DNA of 44,572 bases. Source: Lachnospiraceae bacterium UBA3820. Its GTDB lineage: Bacteria; Bacillota; Clostridia; Lachnospirales; Lachnospiraceae. Position numbers and translations under genes: made by a program. The notes under the pieces are model-generated. The model had not been told where the DNA came from and searched no databases. It saw nothing but the letters and a program-made list of their open reading frames with translations. Below are positions 8,566 to 17,066 of this stretch, piece by piece (positions within the stretch are counted from its first letter, which is position 1; each line of letters begins with the position of its first letter). The stretch spans positions 1 to 44,572 of the forward strand of contig DFDU01000075.1 in assembly GCA_002369325.1 (NCBI GenBank), written 5' to 3'.

Positions 8566-9960
8566 TTACTCGATAGTGATATCTGAGTAAGCGTTAGCAA
8601 CCTGCTCCTTGATGTTAGCAATAGCATCATCAACTGACTGACCCTCAGCCCAGAAAGTTGAAGCAGCTGAATCAAGGTAACCATTGAATGTAGCATCATA
8701 TGATGTTGCATACTGAAGTGAGATTCCCTTAGCAGCCTCATCCCATGCCTCAAGTGGGTTCTGTCCACCAAGAATTGGGTTAGAACCTACGCCATCAGCG
8801 ATAAGCTTCTGAACTGCTGCCTGGTTGTTAGGGAAGTCATAATCATCTGCATATAAGTCGTAAGCTACGTCCTCATCACAGCAAAGAGTGTAAAGAACGA
8901 GTGCTGCAAGTTCCTTGTTAGGACACTTGTCAGTGATAACTAAGTAAGTACCACCCCAGTGGAAAGATACAGGACCTGTACATACATTCCACATACCGTG
9001 TGAATCCTCAGCTAAACACCACTGAACGAACCAAGTACAACCAAAGTAACCAAATACATCACCTGAAGACATGTTTGCAGTCCACTCTGAAGACCACATA
9101 GCTGACTTAAGTGAGTAGTCATTGTCATAAATCTTCTTTGAAGTCTCTAAGTAATCAGTAATGCATGAGTCGATGTTAAGAGTGTCATCCTTAACCCAAG
9201 GTGAAGTCTTCTGATCGATGAATGCATACTTAAGATCATCAGGACCTGAAACCATATACTTTCCAGCCTTCTTAAGAGTCTCAGCTGTCTCAAGGAATGT
9301 ATCCCAATCCTTTACGAGAGCCTGAACTTCATCAGGAGTCTTAGCTCCAAGAACATCCTCAGCGATGTCAGTTCTGTAAACGAAACATCCTGCTGGAGCC
9401 TGCCAACCCATAGCCTTAAGCTTTCCATCGATTGTACCATAATCAATAGTGAACTGGTAAGCGTTCTTGTACATATCAAGAGTTAAGCCTGCATCCTCAA
9501 GAGGAATAGCCCAATCCTGCTGTGCGAAGTAAAGAGCTACATCATTATCTGCTGCAACGATTGAAGGTACGTTGTCATCATTAGCATTGATTGCGTTCTG
9601 AATGCCAGTCTTGTACTCTTCGCCTGTACCTGAAACATCGAGGTTCTCATAGATAACTAAGTCTGATAACTCAGGATACTTAGTTCTGAAGTGAGAATCG
9701 ATTCTGCTTCCTAACTCCTCATTCCATGAGTAAACATGAATTGCCTCGCCGTCAGCAGATGGAACTGTAATAGCAACATCTGAATCAGTATCAGTTGCCT
9801 CAGTTGTATCAACTTCCTCGGTAGTGTCGTCCTCTGTTGCTTCTGTTGTAGCAGCAGTAGTTTCATCCTTCTTCTCTTCCTTATCCTTACCACAAGCTAC
9901 AAGAGAAAGTCCCATTGCAAGTGCTAAAGAAAGTGCCATTGCTTTTTTGAATTTTTTCAC
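8566..9960 (-). CDS. Extracellular sugar-binding lipoprotein of ABC transporter
   Basis: Captures substrate outside the cell and hands it to the two permeases. The 464-residue protein has a signal peptide with lipobox LVAC (Cys23), then a Lys/Glu and Thr-rich linker (about 24-60), then a family 1 extracellular solute-binding fold (AIHVYSWNEELGSRID, PELSDLVIYENLD). The aromatic-rich lobe (WSSEWTANM, FGYFGCTWFVQWCL, FHWGGTYL) suits a carbohydrate ligand. The start is a GTG eight bases after GGAGG. It is first in the operon, behind a strong promoter and a leader of about 200 bases. Confidence 0.93.
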   Translation of the reverse strand: MKKFKKAMALSLALAMGLSLVACGKDKEEKKDETTAATTEATEDDTTEEVDTTEATDTDSDVAITVPSADGEAIHVYSWNEELGSRIDSHFRTKYPELSDLVIYENLDVSGTGEEYKTGIQNAINANDDNVPSIVAADNDVALYFAQQDWAIPLEDAGLTLDMYKNAYQFTIDYGTIDGKLKAMGWQAPAGCFVYRTDIAEDVLGAKTPDEVQALVKDWDTFLETAETLKKAGKYMVSGPDDLKYAFIDQKTSPWVKDDTLNIDSCITDYLETSKKIYDNDYSLKSAMWSSEWTANMSSGDVFGYFGCTWFVQWCLAEDSHGMWNVCTGPVSFHWGGTYLVITDKCPNKELAALVLYTLCCDEDVAYDLYADDYDFPNNQAAVQKLIADGVGSNPILGGQNPLEAWDEAAKGISLQYATSYDATFNGYLDSAASTFWAEGQSVDDAIANIKEQVANAYSDITIE

Positions 9961-10075
9961 AAAAAAACCCTCCTTTTATAATATGTGTGTAATTTCCCTT
10001 TGCTTAATCCGAACCTATAAGACCTATAGCATAAAAGACTGGTACAGTTAGCCTGATATGTATACTCCCATAAGT

Positions 10076-10163
10076 GTTCATAAGAAAGGAGTTACTATGA
10101 ACCTATATTGTAATCAGTCATAGACTGTCGGTTCCAATATAAAATCGCAATATCCTCTTGCGA
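10076..10163 (-). promoter_or_regulatory. Structured 5' leader of the sugar transporter operon
   Basis: Within the roughly 205-base leader the minus-strand RNA can form: a 6-bp hairpin right at the start (10145-10163); a 7-bp pairing TATATTG/CAATATA (10135-10141 with 10104-10110) enclosing CAGTC-TAT-GACTG (10115-10127); and GTTCATA/TATGAAC (10076-10082 with 10096-10102). GAACC (10130-10134 on the plus strand as ggttc) could instead pair with GGTTC (10099-10103). The last hairpin loop contains CTCCTTT, complementary to the AAAGGAG ribosome-binding site of the binding-protein gene. No known riboswitch class was recognised. Confidence 0.5.
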
Positions 10164-10171
10164 CTAAACTG

Positions 10172-10200
10172 ATTATAGGACATATTAAACAATTTTGCAA
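10172..10200 (-). promoter_or_regulatory. Strong sigma-A promoter of the sugar ABC operon
   Basis: On the minus strand TTGCAA (10195-10200), 17-base spacer, perfect TATAAT (10172-10177). Transcription should begin near 10165. The rest of the 309-base gap between genes (9961-10269) holds only the leader and A/T-rich DNA. Confidence 0.85.
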
Positions 10201-10269
10201 GCATTTTTTTTATTTTTTGTTGTGTTTTTGTACATAATATCCATATTTACTTACATTACGTAACTTTTC

Positions 10270-11394
10270 CTACTGTTCCTTTTGCATAAATTCACCTATC
10301 TTATTTGCCAATTCTTTTGGATTATATGTATATAACCTTGCCGGACCGGCCATTTCGTCATAGGTAACATTCTTGTGTCCGCTGAAGTATTCCCTGGATT
10401 CTTCGTTATATGCATTTATATAATCGAAATCCTCATTTAACTCTTTTTGTTTATTGTAGCTCTCACTTACATCCTTATTGCTACTTCTGTACGGTTCCAT
10501 AATCGGATTTGCATAAAGCATATACATATTAATCTTTTCAGGGAAGCCTTCGGCTGCAACCTTATTTGCATTATCCACGGTTGCAAGATCCTCTTCATAC
10601 ATGTCTTCCGTGTATCCACCCCTTGAAATAAGCGCATTTCTAACCTTCATCTGCATATCACTGTATAAATCAAATTCATTGGTAGGGTAAACGCCCTTCA
10701 TAAGACGCTGTCCGCCTATTTTACAGAACTTAACCATCAAATAATCAAAGAAACCGCAATACTCATCCTGAGTTGTATTTGCAAACTGTTCGGGATAAGT
10801 TACATTTATACCTATAATACCGCTAATCTCGTCCGGATAGGTATTTGCCCAATGAAAAGCCTCTATACAGCCGGTCCCGATAGGCACAAGCGTAAGTTTT
10901 CCCTCTATTCCTACGCCCTTCAATGCTGTTCTTGATTCCTCAAGTATCGTGTCTATATCTCTTGATTTCTTGCTGACTTTGCTGAATCCGTATCCGCTTC
11001 TTTCAATAAATACAAGCCTGTAATCATCCTTTAGTTCATCAAACAGCGGCTGCAAAGCTATCGAATCATCAACAATAGTCGTGCTGTGCATGAACACAAG
11101 CGTATTCTTTGCCTTATCATTTCCATATACATAAACATGCATATCATGTCCGTTTACTTCCACCATCTGTCCGGGTGCCACCAGATATGTCTTTTCATTT
11201 TTGAGCTTGCTCTTATGATTTGCATATATAAGCAGAAGCAGCAGGCCGTTTACAAATGCAGTTGCTATCATAAATATGATGAAAATCTTGAAGAATTTAT
11301 GTAAAAACCTTCTAAGCTTCGTGCGGGCACTGACCTTTTCCTTCTTGCTTGTATCTATTTTTCTGAATTGTGCTTTACTCAAATCCTTAGCCAT
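10270..11394 (-). CDS. Membrane-anchored alpha/beta hydrolase-fold protein, nucleophile apparently lost
   Basis: The 374-residue protein has a basic N-terminus, one membrane helix at about 35-58 and an extracellular alpha/beta hydrolase fold. Fold landmarks are LVFMHSTTIVDDSI (oxyanion region), YRLVFIERSGYGFS and the segment after the nucleophile elbow, EAFHWANTYPDEISGIIGI. Where relatives have a G-x-S-x-G-like elbow, the sequence reads VPIGTGCIEA, so the expected serine is glycine. It may therefore be inactive or have another role. The start at ATG 11394 follows AAGGAG by seven bases. It reads divergently from the unknown membrane protein beginning at 11697. Confidence 0.75.
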   Translation of the reverse strand: MAKDLSKAQFRKIDTSKKEKVSARTKLRRFLHKFFKIFIIFMIATAFVNGLLLLLIYANHKSKLKNEKTYLVAPGQMVEVNGHDMHVYVYGNDKAKNTLVFMHSTTIVDDSIALQPLFDELKDDYRLVFIERSGYGFSKVSKKSRDIDTILEESRTALKGVGIEGKLTLVPIGTGCIEAFHWANTYPDEISGIIGINVTYPEQFANTTQDEYCGFFDYLMVKFCKIGGQRLMKGVYPTNEFDLYSDMQMKVRNALISRGGYTEDMYEEDLATVDNANKVAAEGFPEKINMYMLYANPIMEPYRSSNKDVSESYNKQKELNEDFDYINAYNEESREYFSGHKNVTYDEMAGPARLYTYNPKELANKIGEFMQKEQ

Positions 11395-11449
11395 AATCAA
11401 TCTCCTTATATGCCTTTGTTGTTTGTTATTCTTTTAAGACACATATATT

Positions 11450-11478
11450 AATATAATAAAGTTTCATGAATAAGTAAA
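11450..11478 (-). promoter_or_regulatory. Possible promoter of the hydrolase-fold gene
   Basis: On the minus strand TTTACT (11473-11478), 17 bases, TATATT (11450-11455), about 50 bases before the start codon. The region is very A/T-rich, so a chance match is possible. Confidence 0.4.
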
Positions 11479-11552
11479 TATTAAATTATATTTTTCTTTT
11501 TTTTATAGAATTCTTGTGATAGAATAATTTATCCGATTATTTCTTATATATT

Positions 11553-11687
11553 AGGAAATGTTTTTTTCTATCATGAATATAGGAAACCAGATTTCAGGAA
11601 ATGTTGTTTTTCTATCATGGTTACGTAAAATGAAACTTTCTATTATAATATAATATGAGAATTTGGGTTTTCCATCATAATTACAGG
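11553..11687 (+). repeat. Three degenerate direct repeats upstream of the 11697 gene
   Basis: Two close copies, aggaaatg-(T-rich)-tctatcatg, begin at 11553 and 11596; a third shorter copy (gttttccatcataattacagg) is at 11667-11687. The core T-C-T/C-ATCAT recurs at 11567, 11611 and 11671. The repeats flank the likely promoter and occupy most of the 302-base divergent gap 11395-11696. Confidence 0.5.
11621..11649 (+). promoter_or_regulatory. Probable promoter of the 11697 gene
   Basis: TTACGT (11621-11626), 17-base spacer, perfect TATAAT (11644-11649). The start site near 11656 would exclude an in-frame ATG at 11655 and supports the later start codon. Confidence 0.6.
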
Positions 11688-11696
11688 AGTATGGCT

Positions 11697-12662
11697 ATGA
11701 AACAATATGCAGAAGATTTTGAAAAAAAAGAAGATATTGAAGCTTCAATAAACGAAGAAGCAAAATCAAACACAGATCAAAAAAATGCTAAAGATACGGC
11801 AAACTGCAAAGATGAAGACAATAAAGCAAACAGTGAAGGCGTTACAACATCTGAAAACAAAAGTGAGTCAATAAACGGCTCCAAAAAAGAGGTAAACGAA
11901 GAAAAGTCGCCCACTGTAGAGGATAATCTTGAGTTGCATAATCTTTCCCGGAAAGAACGTCGCAGGGCCAAACGCGAACGTTATAAAAAAACAACCGAGG
12001 ATATGAGCCGTAAAGAAAAGATAAATTATTTCTTTTATTATTTCAAGGTGCCTATCCTTGTCGGAATTGCCGTCATAGTAAGTCTGTCACTTATTATCGC
12101 CAGCCTTTACAAAAACACGAGACCGGTCGCAATTTCATTTGCACTTTTAAACAGTCCTTCAGTGGAATATCTGTCGAAGGATGATTTCAAAGGATATATG
12201 GATTATTATGATATGCCTTCTTCTTACAGAATGCTTGACTTTTATTCCAACAAATGTGACCTTGATATATATGAAGATTATTATAGCAAAAATCCTGACG
12301 ATGCGATTTTTTCGCAATTTCCTACTCTTTGTTATAATGATTACTTCGACATTATCATTTCCGACAAAACCGGTATAGATTATTGTGCCAAGCTTTCATT
12401 AATAAGACCGCTTGAGGATTCACTTGATCTTAGCATGAGCAAATATATATATGAAAACTGTCCGGAACGCATAGTTGAGGCAAATAATGTAAATGACGAA
12501 CCTGTTGCATATGCAATAGATATAAGCGGCACCGAATTTGCCGAAAGTCTTCACCTTGACTATGATGATGTATATATCGCTCTTCCGGGACAATCCGAGA
12601 GAAACATTGCGAATTCAAAGAGAATTCTTAACTACATCTTTGAAGCCGGACTAATCAAATAA
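11697..12662 (+). CDS. Unknown single-pass membrane protein with acidic N-terminus and extracellular domain
   Basis: I do not recognise a characterised family. The 321-residue protein has a highly charged, low-complexity cytoplasmic part (about residues 1-110, rich in Glu, Lys, Asn and Ser, ending with the basic stretch RKERRRAKRERYKK). One membrane helix follows (VPILVGIAVIVSLSLIIASLY), then an acidic extracellular domain of about 180 residues (YDMPSSYRMLDFYS, DYFDIIISDKTGIDYC, VYIALPGQSERN). The outer part faintly resembles half of a periplasmic-binding fold, but this is weak. ATG 11697 is chosen because AGGAG sits seven bases upstream. A bidirectional terminator follows. Confidence 0.7.
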   Translation: MKQYAEDFEKKEDIEASINEEAKSNTDQKNAKDTANCKDEDNKANSEGVTTSENKSESINGSKKEVNEEKSPTVEDNLELHNLSRKERRRAKRERYKKTTEDMSRKEKINYFFYYFKVPILVGIAVIVSLSLIIASLYKNTRPVAISFALLNSPSVEYLSKDDFKGYMDYYDMPSSYRMLDFYSNKCDLDIYEDYYSKNPDDAIFSQFPTLCYNDYFDIIISDKTGIDYCAKLSLIRPLEDSLDLSMSKYIYENCPERIVEANNVNDEPVAYAIDISGTEFAESLHLDYDDVYIALPGQSERNIANSKRILNYIFEAGLIK

Positions 12663-12695
12663 ACTCCGGTCATGAAAATTTGATATATAAAAGAA

Positions 12696-12731
12696 ACAGA
12701 CTAATTTGGGCATTCTCTCATTTTAGTCTGT
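12696..12731 (+). other. Inverted repeat downstream of the 11697 gene
   Basis: A perfect 9-bp inverted repeat (acagactaa/ttagtctgt) with an 18-base loop lies just ahead of the main terminator. No T-run follows, so it probably helps stabilise the 3' end or has no role. Confidence 0.35.
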
Positions 12732-12746
12732 ACGTTGCATCAAATA

Positions 12747-12779
12747 AAAACGGTCTTTGCCAAATGCAAAGACCGTTTT
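12747..12779. terminator. Bidirectional terminator between convergent genes
   Basis: A perfect 14-bp stem (aaaacggtctttgc and its complement) with loop caaat, flanked by A-runs and T-runs on both sides. It lies between the plus-strand gene ending at 12662 and the minus-strand ABC-F gene ending at 12818, and suits both. Confidence 0.93.
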
Positions 12780-12817
12780 GTTATTTATCTACTATCTTTT
12801 GTCTTAAATCTAATTAT

Positions 12818-14449
12818 TTAGTCATCCTCTTCAACAGGCATGTTCATAACCTGGCGCTTTCTTGCAAGCTCATCGTTTGCAAGATACTCGTCATAAGTAG
12901 TCTGCTTATCGATAAGACCGGAATTGGTAATTTCCATAATTCTGTTAGCAGTAGTCTGAACGAACTGGTGATCCTGACAAGCAAAAAGTACAACGCCCGG
13001 GAACTTGATAAGTCCGTTGTTCAATGCGGTGATAGACTCCATATCAAGGTGGTTTGTTGGTTCGTCAAGAATAAGAACATTCGAACCCATAATCATAAGT
13101 TTTGAAAGAAGGCATCTTACCTTCTCACCACCGGATAAAACCTTAACTTTCTTAACGCCGTCCTCACCGGCAAAGAGCATACGGCCAAGGAAGCCTCTTA
13201 CATAGGTTGCATCCTTATCGTCCGAGTACTGAGCAAGCCAGTCAGCGATCACAAGATCGTTGTCAAACTCCTTTGTATTATCCTTAGGGAAGTATCCCTG
13301 TGAGGTTGTAACACCCCACTTATAAGAACCTTCATCAGGTTCTTCCTCGCCTGCAAGTATCTTAAATAAGGTTGTGGTCGCAATGGTATTAGGACCTACA
13401 AATGCAATCTTATCATCATGACCTACAGTAAAGGAAATGTTATCAAGAACCTTTACTCCGTCAACAGTCTTTGAAATATTTTCAACCATAAGAACCTCAT
13501 TACCGATTTCTCTCTTAGGTCTGAAATCGATATAAGGATACTTTCTGCTTGATGGCTTAATCTCATCAAGCTCGATTTTCTCAAGTGCTCTCTTTCTTGA
13601 AGTAGCCTGCTTGGACTTTGAAGCATTTGCGGAGAAACGTTGGATGAATTCCTGTAACTCCTTAATCTTCTCTTCCTTCTTCTTATTAGCTTCTTTCATC
13701 TGCTTAATCATAAGCTGACTTGACTCATACCAGAAATCATAGTTACCTGCATAAAGCTGAATCTTTGCATAATCGATATCGGCGATATGAGTACAAACTT
13801 TATTAAGGAAATATCTGTCGTGTGATACAACGATGACAGTATTATTAAAATCAATCAAAAATTCTTCGAGCCATGCGATAGCATCAAGATCCAGGTGGTT
13901 GGTAGGCTCGTCCAAAAGAAGAACATCAGGGTTACCGAAAAGCGCCTGAGCCAAAAGAACCTTGACCTTAAGGTTACCATCAAGCTCGCTCATCTGCTTA
14001 TAATGTACGTCAGTATCAACGCCCAATCCGTTTAACAAAGTCGCTGCATCGGACTCCGCATTCCATCCGTCCATCTCGGCAAATTCCGCTTCAAGCTCGG
14101 AAGCTCTTACACCATCCTCATCGGAAAAATCTTCCTTTGCATAGATAGCATCCTTTTCTTTCATTATTTCATACAGTCTCTTATTACCCATAATAACCGT
14201 ATCCATAACGTTATATTCATCGTATTTATAATGGTCCTGCTGAAGTACGGAAAGTCTCTCGCCGGCATTCATTATAACCTCGCCGTTTGTCGGTTCAAGT
14301 TCACCGGATAAAATCTTAAGAAATGTAGACTTACCTGCACCGTTTGCACCTATAAGTCCGTAGCAGTTTCCTTCCGTAAATTTAATATTTACATCTTCAA
14401 ACAAAGCTTTCTTGCCAAGTCTTAAAGTTACATTATTTGCACTTATCAT
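12818..14449 (-). CDS. ABC-F family ATPase with one degenerate ATP site
   Basis: Soluble twin-ATPase protein of the ABC-F family, which acts on ribosomes (translation factor or antibiotic protection); it has no membrane segments. The first half has Walker A GANGAGKST (34-42), Walker B LLLDEPTNHLD (177-187) and switch His210. A charged coiled-coil linker follows at about 245-300. The second half has signature LSGGEK (438-443) and LDEPTNHLD (461-469). The second Walker A reads GPNTIATTT (352-360), with no lysine, and the first signature reads ELDGNL. ATG 14449 lies after AGGAAGG; a longer frame would begin upstream of the predicted transcription start. Length and motifs resemble YbiT/YkpA-like members. 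Confidence 0.92.
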   Translation of the reverse strand: MISANNVTLRLGKKALFEDVNIKFTEGNCYGLIGANGAGKSTFLKILSGELEPTNGEVIMNAGERLSVLQQDHYKYDEYNVMDTVIMGNKRLYEIMKEKDAIYAKEDFSDEDGVRASELEAEFAEMDGWNAESDAATLLNGLGVDTDVHYKQMSELDGNLKVKVLLAQALFGNPDVLLLDEPTNHLDLDAIAWLEEFLIDFNNTVIVVSHDRYFLNKVCTHIADIDYAKIQLYAGNYDFWYESSQLMIKQMKEANKKKEEKIKELQEFIQRFSANASKSKQATSRKRALEKIELDEIKPSSRKYPYIDFRPKREIGNEVLMVENISKTVDGVKVLDNISFTVGHDDKIAFVGPNTIATTTLFKILAGEEEPDEGSYKWGVTTSQGYFPKDNTKEFDNDLVIADWLAQYSDDKDATYVRGFLGRMLFAGEDGVKKVKVLSGGEKVRCLLSKLMIMGSNVLILDEPTNHLDMESITALNNGLIKFPGVVLFACQDHQFVQTTANRIMEITNSGLIDKQTTYDEYLANDELARKRQVMNMPVEEDD

Positions 14450-14493
14450 GATTTGTTTCCTTCCTAAATTACATATAATTCGCAACAAAGTTG

Positions 14494-14522
14494 AGTATAA
14501 CAAGCCAGAGTTTTTATGTCAA
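14494..14522 (-). promoter_or_regulatory. Sigma-A promoter of the ABC-F gene
   Basis: On the minus strand a perfect TTGACA (14517-14522), 17-base spacer and TATACT (14494-14499). Transcription from about 14487 leaves a leader of roughly 38 bases. Confidence 0.88.
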
Positions 14523-14549
14523 GAAAAAAGGATGGAGGTCATATGACAG

Positions 14550-14584
14550 AAAAAGGATACAGGTTCAATGACTGTATCCTTTTT
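14550..14584 (-). terminator. Terminator of the FtsX-type ABC operon
   Basis: A perfect 13-bp stem (aaaaaggatacag/ctgtatccttttt) with a 9-base loop, about 50 bases after the permease stop. The T-run is contained in the stem end on either strand, so it may work in both directions. Confidence 0.85.
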
Positions 14585-14636
14585 ATAAAACGGCTATTAT
14601 AGTTCGAGAGGTATTTTCGTATCAACGCATAGATTT

Positions 14637-17015
14637 CTACTCTACAACCAGCACCCTCGTATTGACCTTCTTTATCTTTCCCGAAACCAAATATGCGAAT
14701 ACATAAAACATAAGTGCCATTACACATACCGGAATAATAAGTGCCGGTGCGCCAAACGAGAATTCCAGATGTAATATTCCAAACATGGAAAAAATTAATT
14801 CCATTATTCTTTCACCCGATATAATTGCAATGATTATTCCGAGCAACGATCCCACAAAAGATGCAAACATAAAACGTAATGCAAACTGACTTCTTAATTT
14901 TCCCGAATCAAAGCCACAGGCCTTAAGTATTCCGTAATCCTTTTTCTCGCGTTCAAACATTTTACCGGAAACAAGAATAACAGTTATTATGATAAAGATT
15001 GCCGACAATACATAGATTACAACCGAAATTCCATTTAGCGCAAGGCTAATTGGGTCGCCGTCCACATCATTTCCGTACGCCTTCGCGGATATGCCAAAAT
15101 CGCCATATTTCTCATTTATCGAATCAACTATTTCTTCAATTTTTGACTCATCATCTATAGAATAGTAACCTACTCTCCAGGTCCATTTTACATCTTTATT
15201 TAATCTTTCATATCCCTCGCAGTTCATCATAAAGCTCTTACCGGCATCATTTCCGGTATACGTAAGCCCGACAATTATATATTCCTGCTTTTCATCCAAA
15301 TCTCCAACCGTCACGGTGTCACCTATACCTTTGCCAAGTTCTCTTGAAAGATAATCGGTAAGAAGAATCTCATCATCATAAAGACAGGTTCTTCCCTTAT
15401 GTAAGTTGAATACGGCTTCGGGATCATCAATTATCTGGCAGTGAATTTTTGCATCATCCAGAAGAACATATTTACTCATCAAATGTACTTCTTTATATCC
15501 GCTTATGCTCTCAACCAATTCATTTATCTCTTTCTTTTTTGCCTCAAGCTCATCGGCAGTCTCTCCGGATATAGATAAATCATACGATATCGGATCAAAC
15601 AGAGCAGACATAATCTTTTCATCTCCGCCTGAAAGCCAGGAAAGAGACTGATTTATAAGAACCATGAACACTACCAAAAGAGCCGTAATAATAACTGCGC
15701 TTATATACTGCTTTTTTCTGGAAATAAGCTGTCTGTAGGCAAGCGATGTATTAAGCAGTTTTTTTGATAAAGGAAGTCTTAATACCGAAGAAAAATGCAC
15801 ATCTGCCCTTCCCTCATTTAAAGCCCTGACAGGCGTAACATGGCTTATCCTTGAAACCTTAAGCATTATATAAAGTCCAACCACCAAAAGTATAGCAAGC
15901 ATGGCAAGAAGACTCATTCCTATATCAAAAGATGTCTCAACATAGGTTCCGCCTATAGGTCTTAAAATCTCATTTACAACCTTTATTACAGGTAATGCAA
16001 CAGGTATACCGACCACAAAGCCGAGTATGCAGGTTAAAATATAACCTATCATTATGGACATTTTAAGCTTTTTGCTTGTAATACCAATCGCTTTAAAAAT
16101 ACCGTAATTTACATAATCCTTTTCTATGCTGTTGCTTATATTGTGTCCGAGAACTATAATCGCAATTATCACAAGCAGCACTATGAAGCCCACAAGAATT
16201 CCGGAAAATACATCAAGCAGCAGCATCATATAGTACGAACTTTGAGTTTTCGTCAAAGAAACCCAACCATATGCGGAAACATTTGTATCTTTATTTATCT
16301 GCTTTTCAAACTTCATATCGCTCATATCCGAATCCTTCTTTTTTAATGATAAGAGTACAGAATCGGCAAATGCGATATTCGCATCCTTATAATTTTCTCT
16401 GATATAGGCAAAATCGGCATCCGAGATAAGCAGGGTCTTAACGCCCATGATCTGAGTTCCCATATATGGGTCTTCAAAGAAGTATTTGATGGTTACATCT
16501 ATTTTGTAATCCGCGCGACCTATGGTAAAGGTATCTCCTATATCAACATTGAACATAGTCGTAAAGCTTATCGGAACAATTATCTCTCTTGAATTTAATT
16601 CCGGATCGGTTACGGGATTTCCGTCGCCGTCAAATATCTTATAGCTCACAAGGTTCGAATCACAGCTTGTCAAAAAAATAGTATTTCCATATTCCTTGCC
16701 ATTTATATCAGTAATATATGTTTCTATCTGATCAATCGCCTTTACCTCAGATATCGCATCACAATTCTCAAGTCTATTCGAAAGTTCTGTTTTCGCCTCG
16801 TTAAAATCAGTAATATTATATTCGGCGCACCAGATAAGCATATCGCCAAGTCCGGTATCTTCCATCGCCTTTTTATTATGCTTATGCGTATTTCTTACCA
16901 CGCTTATAACCGACACAAAGCAAACCGACACTATGAACATCAGTATAAATACAGCTATGTACGCTCCTTTATTTTTTCTAAAATTTCCTTTTGTAATAAG
17001 CATCATATCTCTCAT
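14637..17015 (-). CDS. FtsX-like ABC transporter permease (MacB/antimicrobial peptide type)
   Basis: Membrane subunit that pairs with the ATPase encoded just upstream. The roughly 792-residue protein has one N-terminal helix (about 15-40), a large extracytoplasmic domain, three helices near 270-400, a second extracytoplasmic domain (about 460-670) and three C-terminal helices, each set carrying an FtsX signature (NYGIFKAIGITSKKLKMS; DYGILKACGFDSGKLRSQ). This duplicated layout is typical of exporters or mechanotransmission transporters for peptides or lipids. ATG 17015 is preferred; GTG 17027 is possible because the ribosome-binding site is weak (AAAGTGGTGA). The pair is probably under the nearby two-component system. 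Confidence 0.9.
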   Translation of the reverse strand: MRDMMLITKGNFRKNKGAYIAVFILMFIVSVCFVSVISVVRNTHKHNKKAMEDTGLGDMLIWCAEYNITDFNEAKTELSNRLENCDAISEVKAIDQIETYITDINGKEYGNTIFLTSCDSNLVSYKIFDGDGNPVTDPELNSREIIVPISFTTMFNVDIGDTFTIGRADYKIDVTIKYFFEDPYMGTQIMGVKTLLISDADFAYIRENYKDANIAFADSVLLSLKKKDSDMSDMKFEKQINKDTNVSAYGWVSLTKTQSSYYMMLLLDVFSGILVGFIVLLVIIAIIVLGHNISNSIEKDYVNYGIFKAIGITSKKLKMSIMIGYILTCILGFVVGIPVALPVIKVVNEILRPIGGTYVETSFDIGMSLLAMLAILLVVGLYIMLKVSRISHVTPVRALNEGRADVHFSSVLRLPLSKKLLNTSLAYRQLISRKKQYISAVIITALLVVFMVLINQSLSWLSGGDEKIMSALFDPISYDLSISGETADELEAKKKEINELVESISGYKEVHLMSKYVLLDDAKIHCQIIDDPEAVFNLHKGRTCLYDDEILLTDYLSRELGKGIGDTVTVGDLDEKQEYIIVGLTYTGNDAGKSFMMNCEGYERLNKDVKWTWRVGYYSIDDESKIEEIVDSINEKYGDFGISAKAYGNDVDGDPISLALNGISVVIYVLSAIFIIITVILVSGKMFEREKKDYGILKACGFDSGKLRSQFALRFMFASFVGSLLGIIIAIISGERIMELIFSMFGILHLEFSFGAPALIIPVCVMALMFYVFAYLVSGKIKKVNTRVLVVE

Positions 17016-17066
17016 AACATTCACCACTTTCTACCTTTCCTATACAATGTAACGGAACATTTCCTA

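Noticed and set aside
10096..10122. Plus-strand mini-ORF (MNLYCNQS) with AAAGGAG ahead of its ATG
   Set aside because: It lies antisense within the leader of the sugar transporter operon and has no plus-strand promoter. The same bases are explained by the minus-strand hairpin loop that carries CTCCTTT.
13378..13404. Frameshift or sequencing error in the second Walker A of the ABC-F gene
   Set aside because: The reading frame and flanking conserved residues are intact, and the matching signature and switch residues of the same site are also changed, so real divergence is more likely.
14539..14727. Minus-strand 62-codon frame after the FtsX-type permease
   Set aside because: It overlaps the permease end in another frame and reads through the terminator hairpin.
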